A stretch of 7,828 bases of DNA, from assembly GCA_913050305.1 (NCBI GenBank), contig CAJXAS010000084.1, positions 1 to 7,828 on the forward strand, in the 5' to 3' direction. The DNA is from an uncultured Polaribacter sp. (lineage in GTDB: Bacteria; Bacteroidota; Bacteroidia; Flavobacteriales; Flavobacteriaceae). This document shows, piece after piece, positions 1 to 6,103 of this stretch (within the stretch, counting starts at the first letter, position 1; the number at the start of each line of letters is the position of its first letter). The notes under the pieces were generated by a model. That model was not told the DNA's origin, made no database searches, and saw only the letters and a list, made by a program, of their open reading frames with translations. The position numbers were made by a program, and so were the translations under genes.

Positions 1-26
1 TTTAGTTGATTTTTGGAGATACTCAT
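1..26 (-). CDS. N-terminal start of a divergent gene, probably TrmH/SpoU-family RNA methyltransferase (partial)
   Basis: Reading leftward from an ATG at 26-24, the visible codons give MSISKNQL and then the window ends. What is seen is only an ATG followed by eight-odd open codons. From family knowledge, flavobacterial TrmH-family RNA methyltransferases (SAM-dependent 2'-O-ribose methylation of rRNA or tRNA) typically begin with a short '(V)SKNQ-I/L-K' stretch before the substrate-binding domain, and I recall this gene next to a BamA/TamA-family gene in related genomes. A divergent gene also fits the spacing, leaving about 70 bases for two promoters ahead of tamL. The call is an inference from very few residues. 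The alternative is a rightward reading in frame 2 (stop at 47-49) ending in SNWK, which I do not recognise as a protein tail. Confidence 0.5.
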
Positions 27-39
27 TAATTGTGTCTAA

Positions 40-72
40 TTGGAAATAAACCGTTGAAAAATACTATTTTTG
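40..72 (+). promoter_or_regulatory. Candidate Bacteroidota promoter for tamL
   Basis: Positions 65-72 read TATTTTTG, a perfect match to the -7 consensus TAnnTTTG. A TTG at 40-42 lies 22 bases upstream, within the loose range for the -33 element. The box ends 23 bases before the ATG at 96, so transcription would begin near 79. That places any start codon upstream of about 79 outside the transcript. In an AT-rich gap such a box can occur by chance. Confidence 0.45.
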
Positions 73-95
73 ATGTTAAATGTATGGCTAAAGTA

Positions 96-2600
96 ATGAA
101 AAAACTTTCTTTTTACTTTCTACTTATTTTATTTTTTGTTGCTTGTAATTCTACAAAACATGTTGCCGAGAATGAATATATGCTTTCGCAAAATTATGTT
201 TTTGTAGATAGCGCAAGAGATAAGAGCGCCGAGTTAGAAAAATTCATACTTCAAAAGCCCAATCCAAAGCTGCTTGGAGCCCCAATTGGTTTGTATTTTC
301 ATAATTTAGGGAATCATGATAAGCCAAAAACAGCATTAAAATGGGCCAATAAGCATCCAAATAAATATAAATTTGTTAAAAGTATCTTTTCAGAAAAACA
401 GAGTATTGTGTATGCAAATACATTAATTAAATTAAATAAATGGTTTTTAAGTTATGATGCTCCAGTAATTATAAGTGAAAATAAAGTACAAAGAACTTCA
501 GACAATTTAGAGGCTTATTACAAAACTAAAGGGTATTTTGAATCTCAAACAATTTCTAAAATTAATAGAGATACTATTAAGAAAAAAGCAACAATAGAAT
601 ACCGGATACGCAGAGGAAAACCAACAATGCTAGATACTATTAAGTTGAAAATAGAGTCTGTAGTTTTAGACTCTATTTATAAAGATGCTGGAATACGTTC
701 TTTGTTAAAAAGTGGAGACCAATACAACGACAATATTTTTAGACAAGAAGCTAGTAATGTGTTAAAACTTTTTAGGAATAGTGGAGTTTATCATTTTTCT
801 GACGCCGCTTTGGGTTTTTATGTAGATTCTACCAGGGCAGATTATAAAACAAATGTAGATTTTTTAATTGCTAAAGATCGCTATGAGGAGGTTGATGGAA
901 AATACATAAAGAAAGATTATAAAGTACATAGAATTAAAGAAATCAATGTAGTTACAGATTATTCTCACACAAAAAAGGATGAAGCTCTGCAACATTCTGT
1001 ATTGTACAAAGGCATTAACTTTTTATCACATGACAAACTAAAGTACAATCCTAAGTATTTAGCTACGTCTATCTTTTTTAATCCTGGAGATGTTTTTAAA
1101 GACACACTTAGAAATTTAACTAGAAACCACCTTAAATCACTTAAAAACTTTAAAACTACAAATATTTCGTTTACACCTATAAACAATTCAGGGGATGAAT
1201 TGAAAATGGATTTATTTTTGACTCCCATAGAAAAATTTACAACAGGCTTTGAAACAGAATTAACGCATTCTAATATTAGGAACATTGGTACTTCGGCTAA
1301 GTTTTCTTTTATTGATAGAAATGTTTTTAGAGGAGCGGAATTATTGAAATTATCAGTTTTAGGTTCTTGGTTTAATTCGAATAATGGTCCTGGTTGGGAA
1401 ATTGGAGGAGATGCTTCTGTAGAGATACCTCGGCTTATTGCTCCCTTTGGATTGAACAAGTTAGTATCAAAAAGAATGTCTCCAAGAACATTATTCTCTT
1501 TAGGATTAAGTCTACAAAAAAATATAGGATTGGATAGACAAACATTTACATTTTTGTCAGATTATAAATGGGAATACACTAAAAAGAAAACAATTCAATT
1601 AGAGATTTTTAATACACAGTATATTCAGAACTTGAATATAAATCGTTTTTTTAATATTTATCGTTCTGAATTCACCAACCTAAATAATGTTGCCGAGATT
1701 TATGATACTGCAAATAATACTTCTTATTTTCCATTAGCAACAAATCTAGACATACAGGCTTCAGAATCTTTAGATTTTATAAAAATAGTTGCTGCAGATA
1801 CAGACTTTAGAGTTTCAAATTCTGCTGATTATAATACGGTTTTAAATATTCAGAATAGATATAATATTGTTACCTCAGATTTTTTAATTCCTACGCTTAC
1901 ATACTCGTATACCTACAATAGCCAAATAGACTTTAAAGATAATAATTTTTCTTTTTTAAAAGCAAGAATTTCTAATTCAGGAAATATTTTAGGGTTGTTT
2001 TCTAAAAGTTACAATGGGAATGATAAAAAGACACTCTTAAAGATTCCGTTGGCACAATATTTTAAAATTGATTTAGAATATAAGCGTTTCTGGGATGTTG
2101 GGGCAACTTCAGTATTTGGAGTTAGAACTTTTTTAGGAGGAATTTTCACCTATGATAATTCAGATATTCCTTTTACAAGGAGTTATTTTGCAGGGGGTTC
2201 TAATGACATTAGGGCCTGGAAGACTTATGAATTAGGTCCAGGAAGTAGAAGTAGTGGTTTAGAGTTTAATGTAGGTAGTTTTAAGTTTTTAACAAGTCTA
2301 GAATATCGTTTTGATTTAGTGGGTAGTTTAAAAGGAGCCATGTTCATGGATGCTGGTAATATTTGGGATATTTCAGGATCGGATTTTATAGACCAAGATG
2401 CTAAGTTCGATAGTTTGTCTTCACTAGAAGATATTGCAATTGGCTCTGGTTTTGGACTGCGATATGATTTAAGTTTTTTTGTGCTAAGGTTGGATATGGG
2501 TTTTAAAACGTATGAGCCTTATTTAAAGAATGATAAGTGGTTTAAAAACTACAATTTTGCAAGCGCAGAATATAATATAGGAATCAATTATCCTTTTTAG
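96..2600 (+). CDS. tamL: TamL-type outer-membrane lipoprotein, BamA/TamA superfamily (POTRA plus 16-strand-type barrel)
   Basis: This is an outer-membrane assembly protein of the Omp85 superfamily, 834 residues from the chosen start. The N-terminus is a lipoprotein signal: MKK, a hydrophobic stretch, then FVAC with Cys17 as the likely lipidated residue. Periplasmic POTRA-like segments follow at about 130-185 (with a Y-K-T-K-G-Y-F helix-turn typical of POTRA), 205-260 and 280-380. The C-terminal surface-antigen barrel runs from about 385 to the end. It carries FAGGSNDIRAW near residues 698-708; IRAW occupies the place of the VRGF loop-6 motif, and the protein ends in YPF with a terminal Phe. 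A lipid-anchored TamA homologue matches TamL of Bacteroidota, which works with TamB in inserting outer-membrane proteins. TamB is not visible here. I chose ATG 96 because the signal peptide begins there; ATG 84 (MAKVMKK) is possible, and TTG 30 is unlikely because it precedes the putative promoter. The superfamily is sure; the TamL subtype is likely. Confidence 0.85.
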   Translation: MKKLSFYFLLILFFVACNSTKHVAENEYMLSQNYVFVDSARDKSAELEKFILQKPNPKLLGAPIGLYFHNLGNHDKPKTALKWANKHPNKYKFVKSIFSEKQSIVYANTLIKLNKWFLSYDAPVIISENKVQRTSDNLEAYYKTKGYFESQTISKINRDTIKKKATIEYRIRRGKPTMLDTIKLKIESVVLDSIYKDAGIRSLLKSGDQYNDNIFRQEASNVLKLFRNSGVYHFSDAALGFYVDSTRADYKTNVDFLIAKDRYEEVDGKYIKKDYKVHRIKEINVVTDYSHTKKDEALQHSVLYKGINFLSHDKLKYNPKYLATSIFFNPGDVFKDTLRNLTRNHLKSLKNFKTTNISFTPINNSGDELKMDLFLTPIEKFTTGFETELTHSNIRNIGTSAKFSFIDRNVFRGAELLKLSVLGSWFNSNNGPGWEIGGDASVEIPRLIAPFGLNKLVSKRMSPRTLFSLGLSLQKNIGLDRQTFTFLSDYKWEYTKKKTIQLEIFNTQYIQNLNINRFFNIYRSEFTNLNNVAEIYDTANNTSYFPLATNLDIQASESLDFIKIVAADTDFRVSNSADYNTVLNIQNRYNIVTSDFLIPTLTYSYTYNSQIDFKDNNFSFLKARISNSGNILGLFSKSYNGNDKKTLLKIPLAQYFKIDLEYKRFWDVGATSVFGVRTFLGGIFTYDNSDIPFTRSYFAGGSNDIRAWKTYELGPGSRSSGLEFNVGSFKFLTSLEYRFDLVGSLKGAMFMDAGNIWDISGSDFIDQDAKFDSLSSLEDIAIGSGFGLRYDLSFFVLRLDMGFKTYEPYLKNDKWFKNYNFASAEYNIGINYPF

Positions 2601-2619
2601 TAAAATTAGCTAAAATTCT

Positions 2620-2638
2620 ATAACGTTTTCGTTATTTT
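2620..2638 (+). terminator. Weak hairpin after tamL
   Basis: ATAACG and CGTTAT form a 6-bp stem around a TTTT loop, followed by a run of four T. The stem is short and AT-rich and the T run is brief, so at best this is a leaky terminator. It lies between the tamL stop and the candidate fbaA promoter, where a terminator would be expected. Confidence 0.25.
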
Positions 2639-2673
2639 CTGAATTCTTCAAACTAAAAAGCACCTATTTTTAG

Positions 2674-2681
2674 TATTTTTG
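2674..2681 (+). promoter_or_regulatory. Candidate -7 box for fbaA
   Basis: The bases TATTTTTG match TAnnTTTG exactly and end 36 bases before the fbaA ATG. I see no TTG at the usual -33 distance, only TTC triplets near 2644-2649, so this is supported by one element and by position only. A TTG inside the box could be read as an alternative start codon extending the aldolase by 13 residues; if this is the promoter, that extension would not be translated. Confidence 0.4.
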
Positions 2682-2717
2682 GATAAATTAAGGAATTACA
2701 AATTAAAATATAATAAT

Positions 2718-3785
2718 ATGAGTCACAACATTAAACCTGGGGTTGCAACAGGAAAAGAAGTACAAGCAATTTTTAACCTGGCGAAAGAAAAAGGATTTGC
2801 ATTACCGGCAGTGAATGTAATTGGTTCTAACACTATTAATGGTGTTTTAGAAACTGCTAGAGATTTAAATGCTCCTGTAATCATTCAGTTTTCTAATGGT
2901 GGCGCACAATTTAATGCAGGTAAAGGTTTGTCTAATGAAGGTGAAAAAGCTGCTATTGCAGGTGGTATTGCTGGTGCAAAACATGTACATGAATTAGCTC
3001 TTGCTTATGGTGTACCTGTTATTTTACACACAGACCATGCTGCAAAAAAATTATTACCCTGGATAGACGGTTTATTAGATGCTTCTGAAAAGCATTTTGC
3101 AGAAACTGGTAGCCCTTTATATAGTTCTCACATGATAGATTTATCTGAAGAGCCTTTAGAAGAAAATATAGAAATCTGTAAAACGTATTTAGCTCGTATG
3201 AGTAAAATGGATATGACTTTAGAGATTGAATTAGGAATAACTGGTGGTGAAGAAGACGGTGTAGATAATTCTGATGTGGATGTATCTAAATTATATACGC
3301 AGCCAGAAGAAGTTGCATATGCATATGAAGAGTTATTAAAAGTTTCTCCTCAATTTACAATTGCAGCAGCATTTGGTAACGTTCATGGTGTTTATAAGCC
3401 AGGAAACGTAAAATTAACCCCGAAAATTTTATTAAATTCTCAGGATTATATTTCTAAAAAATACAATGTAGCTCACAATACTATCGATTTTGTTTTTCAT
3501 GGTGGTTCTGGATCTACTTTAGAAGAAATTAGAGAATCTATTGGATATGGAGTTATAAAAATGAATATCGATACAGATATGCAGTTTGCTTTTACCGAAG
3601 GTATTAGAAATTATATGCAAGAAAAAGCTGCTTATGTAGCTACTCAAATTGGTAATCCTGACGGAGCAGACCAACCTAATAAAAAATATTACGATCCAAG
3701 AAAATGGTTGCGTGAGGGTGAAGAAACTTTTAAAACGCGTTTAAAACAAGCATTTGCAGATTTAAATAACGTAGATACTTTATAG
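2718..3785 (+). CDS. fbaA: Class II (zinc) fructose-bisphosphate aldolase
   Basis: A cytoplasmic enzyme that reversibly splits fructose 1,6-bisphosphate into glyceraldehyde 3-phosphate and dihydroxyacetone phosphate in glycolysis and gluconeogenesis. The protein is 355 residues, close to the 359 of E. coli FbaA, and aligns along its whole length. HTDH at 104-107 supplies the catalytic Asp106 and zinc ligand His107. Further zinc ligands are His223 (NVHG) and His261 (HGGSGS). TGGEEDG at 175-181 is the mobile catalytic loop with Glu179. KMNIDTD at 281-287 and Arg328 in YDPRKW are the substrate-phosphate contacts seen in the class IIA subgroup. Nothing essential is missing. The start is set at MSHNIKPGV, which matches the family N-terminus; the leader before it is A-rich with no Shine-Dalgarno. 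It is flanked by a candidate promoter and a strong terminator, which suggests a single-gene transcript. Confidence 0.97.
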   Translation: MSHNIKPGVATGKEVQAIFNLAKEKGFALPAVNVIGSNTINGVLETARDLNAPVIIQFSNGGAQFNAGKGLSNEGEKAAIAGGIAGAKHVHELALAYGVPVILHTDHAAKKLLPWIDGLLDASEKHFAETGSPLYSSHMIDLSEEPLEENIEICKTYLARMSKMDMTLEIELGITGGEEDGVDNSDVDVSKLYTQPEEVAYAYEELLKVSPQFTIAAAFGNVHGVYKPGNVKLTPKILLNSQDYISKKYNVAHNTIDFVFHGGSGSTLEEIRESIGYGVIKMNIDTDMQFAFTEGIRNYMQEKAAYVATQIGNPDGADQPNKKYYDPRKWLREGEETFKTRLKQAFADLNNVDTL

Positions 3786-3806
3786 TATTCTGTTTTAATA
3801 TTTTAC

Positions 3807-3843
3807 AAAAGCATTTTGATTCTAGAATCAAAATGCTTTTTTT
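3807..3843 (+). terminator. Strong intrinsic terminator of fbaA
   Basis: A perfect inverted repeat pairs 3807-3822 with 3825-3840 (16 bases per arm, with TA between them). The arms read AAAAGCATTTTGATTC and its reverse complement. A run of seven T occupies 3837-3843. The hairpin begins 21 bases after the fbaA stop. The stem is unusually long though AT-rich. Confidence 0.88.
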
Positions 3844-3921
3844 GTACAGAAGGTTTTTCTTCAATTATTTTAAGGAGAAATAATCAAACAAATAAGAAAG
3901 CAGATTTTGCAAAAAATCTTT

Positions 3922-3929
3922 TACATTTG
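3922..3929 (+). promoter_or_regulatory. Candidate -7 box for accD
   Basis: TACATTTG is a perfect TAnnTTTG match in the 150-base gap between the fbaA terminator and accD. It ends 64 bases before the ATG, which implies a 5' leader of about 55-60 bases. No TTG sits at the expected -33 spacing; the nearest, at 3907-3909, is only 12 bases upstream. The strong terminator upstream means accD needs its own promoter, and this is the best candidate. The rest of the gap is AT-rich and shows no other clear structure. Confidence 0.42.
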
Positions 3930-3993
3930 TAATTCATATTTTATTTCTAAATAGTTTTATTTTAGAGATAATACATTAAGACAAACACATAAC

Positions 3994-4866
3994 ATGGCTT
4001 GGTTTAAAAGAACAGATAAAGGGATTCAAACTTCTACGGAAGATAAAAAAGACACTCCAAAAGGCTTGTGGTATAAAACGCCAAGCGGAAAAGTTATAGA
4101 TACAGAAGAATTAAAAAGAAACTTGTATGTAAGTCCAGAAGATGGGTATCATGTAAGAATAGGTAGTAAAGAGTATTTTGAGTTATTTTTTGATAATAAT
4201 AAATTTAAAGAATTAAATGAAGGTCTTACTTCTAAAGATCCTTTAAGTTTTGAGGACACAAAAAAATATCCAGATAGGCTAAAAGCTGCACAGGAAAAAA
4301 CAAAATTAAATGACGCTGTTAGAACTGCAGTAGGGAAATCTTTAGGAAAAGATATTGTGATTGCTGCAATGGATTTTGCTTTTATTGGAGGTTCTATGGG
4401 TTCTGTGGTTGGAGAAAAGATTGCAAGGGCAATTGACTATTCCATAAAGAATAAGATTCCGTTTTTAATGGTTTCTAAATCTGGTGGTGCAAGAATGATG
4501 GAAGCTTCACTATCTCTAATGCAATTGGTAAAAACATCTTCTAAATTAGCGCAATTAGCGGGTGCTAAAATTCCTTATATCTCTTTATGTACAGATCCAA
4601 CAACAGGAGGTACAACAGCTTCTTATGCAATGTTAGGGGATATTAATATTGCAGAACCAAATGCCTTAATTGCATTCGCTGGTCCAAGAGTTGTAAGAGA
4701 TACTACGGGTAAAGATTTACCAGAAGGCTTTCAAAAATCTGAATTTGTTTTGGAGCATGGTTTTTTAGATGCTATTTATGAGCGTAAAGATTTAAAAATA
4801 CAGATAAACTTATATATAGATTTAATACAAAATCTTCCTATTAGAAAAGAATTAGCGGTATCATAA
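3994..4866 (+). CDS. accD: Acetyl-CoA carboxylase carboxyltransferase subunit beta, lacking the zinc-ribbon cysteines
   Basis: Beta subunit of the carboxyltransferase that, with AccA, moves the carboxyl group from biotin on AccB to acetyl-CoA to make malonyl-CoA for fatty-acid synthesis in the cytoplasm. It has 290 residues and aligns with E. coli AccD from MxWF at the N-terminus to the C-terminal helix, lacking only the E. coli Pro/Glu-rich tail. Family motifs are GGSMGSVVG at 132-140, SGGARM at 163-168, DPTTGGTTAS at 201-210, FAGPRV at 228-233 and LPEGFQKSEF at 242-251. Oddity: the N-terminal zinc ribbon, CxxC...CxxC in E. coli, keeps its backbone (GLWYK, ELKRNL, VSPED) but all four Cys are replaced (about Thr29, Ser31/Gly32, Ser47, Asp50). 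From memory this is shared by other Flavobacteriaceae, so it is probably a lineage trait and not decay. accA is not in the window. Confidence 0.95.
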   Translation: MAWFKRTDKGIQTSTEDKKDTPKGLWYKTPSGKVIDTEELKRNLYVSPEDGYHVRIGSKEYFELFFDNNKFKELNEGLTSKDPLSFEDTKKYPDRLKAAQEKTKLNDAVRTAVGKSLGKDIVIAAMDFAFIGGSMGSVVGEKIARAIDYSIKNKIPFLMVSKSGGARMMEASLSLMQLVKTSSKLAQLAGAKIPYISLCTDPTTGGTTASYAMLGDINIAEPNALIAFAGPRVVRDTTGKDLPEGFQKSEFVLEHGFLDAIYERKDLKIQINLYIDLIQNLPIRKELAVS

Positions 4867-4880
4867 GAAGTATTATATAT

Positions 4881-4911
4881 AAAAAAAGCCAGCATATGCT
4901 GGCTTTTTTTT
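4881..4911. terminator. Bidirectional terminator between convergent accD and the small barrel operon
   Basis: Positions 4881-4910 are a perfect 30-base palindrome: seven A, then GCCAGCAT, its complement ATGCTGGC, then seven T, extended to eight by T4911. The stem core is GC-richer than its surroundings. The A run on one side and the T run on the other give a U tract in either direction. It lies 14 bases after the accD stop and 21 bases beyond the stop of the leftward gene, so it can serve both. Confidence 0.92.
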
Positions 4912-4932
4912 AGTTTTATAAACAGCGAAAGG

Positions 4933-5424
4933 TTAAAACCTCCAACCAACATTTAGACCAGCTCTTGGAACCAGAGCAGGAGAGTCAGTTCCAAAAAGAT
5001 TTCTACCTATACCTGCATAAGCGTCAATGATTAAGCCGCCTTTAGAAATGTATTTTGTTCCAACAGCAACACCTAAAGCTGCATCTGTATAATTCTGTAA
5101 GACATCACTTCCAGTACTATTTGTTTTACCAAAATTTACACCTAGAAAACCTTCTCCAAAGAAGTTCCATTGTGCATCTGCACTAAAGTAATGTCGAAAA
5201 TAAGGCGTAATCATCATATTCTCGTTGTATCTGAAAGCTGTTTCTTGATCTGCTAAATTGAACAATGCTGAAATTCCAAAAGAATTCTCAACACTAATGT
5301 ATTTTTCATAAGAAAACTCTAAACTTCTTATAACTAAAGCATCGGCAATGTCTAGTTTTAGTTCTTGTTGAGAAAACCCCAAAGAACTTATTAGAAGTCC
5401 AAATATAATTACCACCTTTTTCAT
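4933..5424 (-). CDS. Small secreted outer-membrane beta-barrel protein (second of two paralogues)
   Basis: A 163-residue protein of unknown function. It begins with a signal peptide: MKK, a hydrophobic stretch, and likely cleavage after Ser18 in GFSQQ. The mature part consists of alternating, aromatic-rich short strands (SLEFSYEKYI, SFGISALFNL, MITPYFRHYF, FFGEGFLGVNFG, AALGVAVGTKYI, IIDAYAGIGRNL) and ends GLNVGWRF, with the terminal Phe usual for outer-membrane barrels. It would make a barrel of about 8-10 strands. It resembles the DUF3575-type proteins of Bacteroidota, an assignment made from memory of the pattern. It matches the upstream neighbour at several strands (SYE, TPYxRxxFS, GEGF/IEGF, AGxGRNL, GxxxGxRF). 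The 23-base gap to that gene and the absence of a -7 box there suggest co-transcription. A shared terminator palindrome lies just beyond its stop. Confidence 0.75.
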   Translation of the reverse strand: MKKVVIIFGLLISSLGFSQQELKLDIADALVIRSLEFSYEKYISVENSFGISALFNLADQETAFRYNENMMITPYFRHYFSADAQWNFFGEGFLGVNFGKTNSTGSDVLQNYTDAALGVAVGTKYISKGGLIIDAYAGIGRNLFGTDSPALVPRAGLNVGWRF

Positions 5425-5447
5425 CTTTTATTTTTTTTCTAAATTAA

Positions 5448-6050
5448 TTAAAATCTATATCCTAAAGAAATACCAAACCTTCCAATGATCTCATTTTGGT
5501 AATCATAATAGCCGTCGTGGCTTTCTCCTTTTATTAAATTCCTTCCTACACCTGCGAGTACTTCTGCGGTAAAACCTTCTTTTATTACAAATTTACCTCC
5601 AACAGAAATACCTAGCGCAAAACTTGTTTGAGTTTCAATTTTCCCGTAATTACTGTTGTAGTCGTTGTAGTCATAACTATAATAAAAATCCTGGTAGGTA
5701 TTTAGCATTCCAAAACCTTCTATAAAAAAACCTTGAGCATATTTATATTCAGAAAAAAACCACCTATAGTAAGGCGTAACAGAGAATTTTTTAGGAAAAG
5801 TAATATCACTGTTTGCATAATCAGAAAAGTTATAGAATACTGCAACACCATAAGAAGAACTTTCATCTATTAATCTTTCGTAAGAAATATCTATGGCAGC
5901 AGATGCAATTAGATTAAATGCATTTAATTTAAGTTCATATTTTTTTTCTACATTTTCTGGGTATTTACTTTCCTTAGTACCTTCTTTTTCTTGCGCGTTA
6001 ATCTGTAAAGTAATAAATGCTAATAATAGGAGTAATGTAATTTTTTTCAT
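5448..6050 (-). CDS. Small secreted outer-membrane beta-barrel protein (first of two paralogues, DUF3575-like)
   Basis: A 200-residue protein of unknown function. The signal peptide is MKK followed by a Leu-rich core with likely cleavage after Ala19 (INAQ). A charged Lys/Glu linker (21-38) precedes strands ELKLNAFNLIASAAIDISYE, SYGVAVFYNF, FSVTPYYRWFFS, QGFFIEGFGMLN, FALGISVGGKFVI, FTAEVLAGVGRNL and RFGISLGYRF, ending in Phe. Compared with its downstream paralogue it is longer, with a Tyr/Asp/Asn-rich insert at about 119-136 and a second such stretch at 178-186, probably surface loops. The KLN...SYER start and the AGVGRNL region fit DUF3575-type barrels, but I cannot confirm that by search. 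The leader before ATG 6050 is A-rich with no Shine-Dalgarno. Its own -7 box lies 23 bases upstream, so the pair can be expressed independently of the large gene before it. Confidence 0.78.
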   Translation of the reverse strand: MKKITLLLLLAFITLQINAQEKEGTKESKYPENVEKKYELKLNAFNLIASAAIDISYERLIDESSSYGVAVFYNFSDYANSDITFPKKFSVTPYYRWFFSEYKYAQGFFIEGFGMLNTYQDFYYSYDYNDYNSNYGKIETQTSFALGISVGGKFVIKEGFTAEVLAGVGRNLIKGESHDGYYDYQNEIIGRFGISLGYRF

Positions 6051-6073
6051 ATTTTATTTTTCTTTTTTAAAAA

Positions 6074-6081
6074 CAAATATA
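6074..6081 (-). promoter_or_regulatory. Candidate -7 box for the two small barrel genes
   Basis: Read leftward, 6081-6074 is TATATTTG, a perfect TAnnTTTG match within the 53-base gap between the large gene's stop and the ATG at 6050. It ends 23 bases before that ATG, the same distance as at tamL. No TTG lies at the canonical -33 spacing; one at 6097-6095 is too close. I see no terminator hairpin between the large gene and this point, so read-through from upstream is also possible. Confidence 0.42.
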
Positions 6082-6103
6082 TCAAAAAATACACCAATAA
6101 ATG

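Noticed and set aside
2..49. Rightward open frame ending in SNWK and a TAA at 47-49, as the tail of an upstream gene.
   Set aside because: Sixteen codons can be open by chance, and the peptide resembles no protein end I know. The leftward ATG reading MSISKNQL is the better explanation.
30..95. N-terminal extension of TamL from a TTG at 30.
   Set aside because: It would place 22 residues before a clear lipoprotein signal peptide and lies upstream of the candidate promoter box. ATG 96 (or 84) fits better.
965..1459. 164-codon leftward open frame inside tamL.
   Set aside because: It lies fully antisense to a well-supported barrel gene, and its protein lacks a signal, domain or motif. It is a reading-frame shadow.
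2679..2717. Thirteen-residue N-terminal extension of the aldolase from a TTG.
   Set aside because: The TTG is part of the candidate -7 box, and the family N-terminus starts at MSHNIKPGV.
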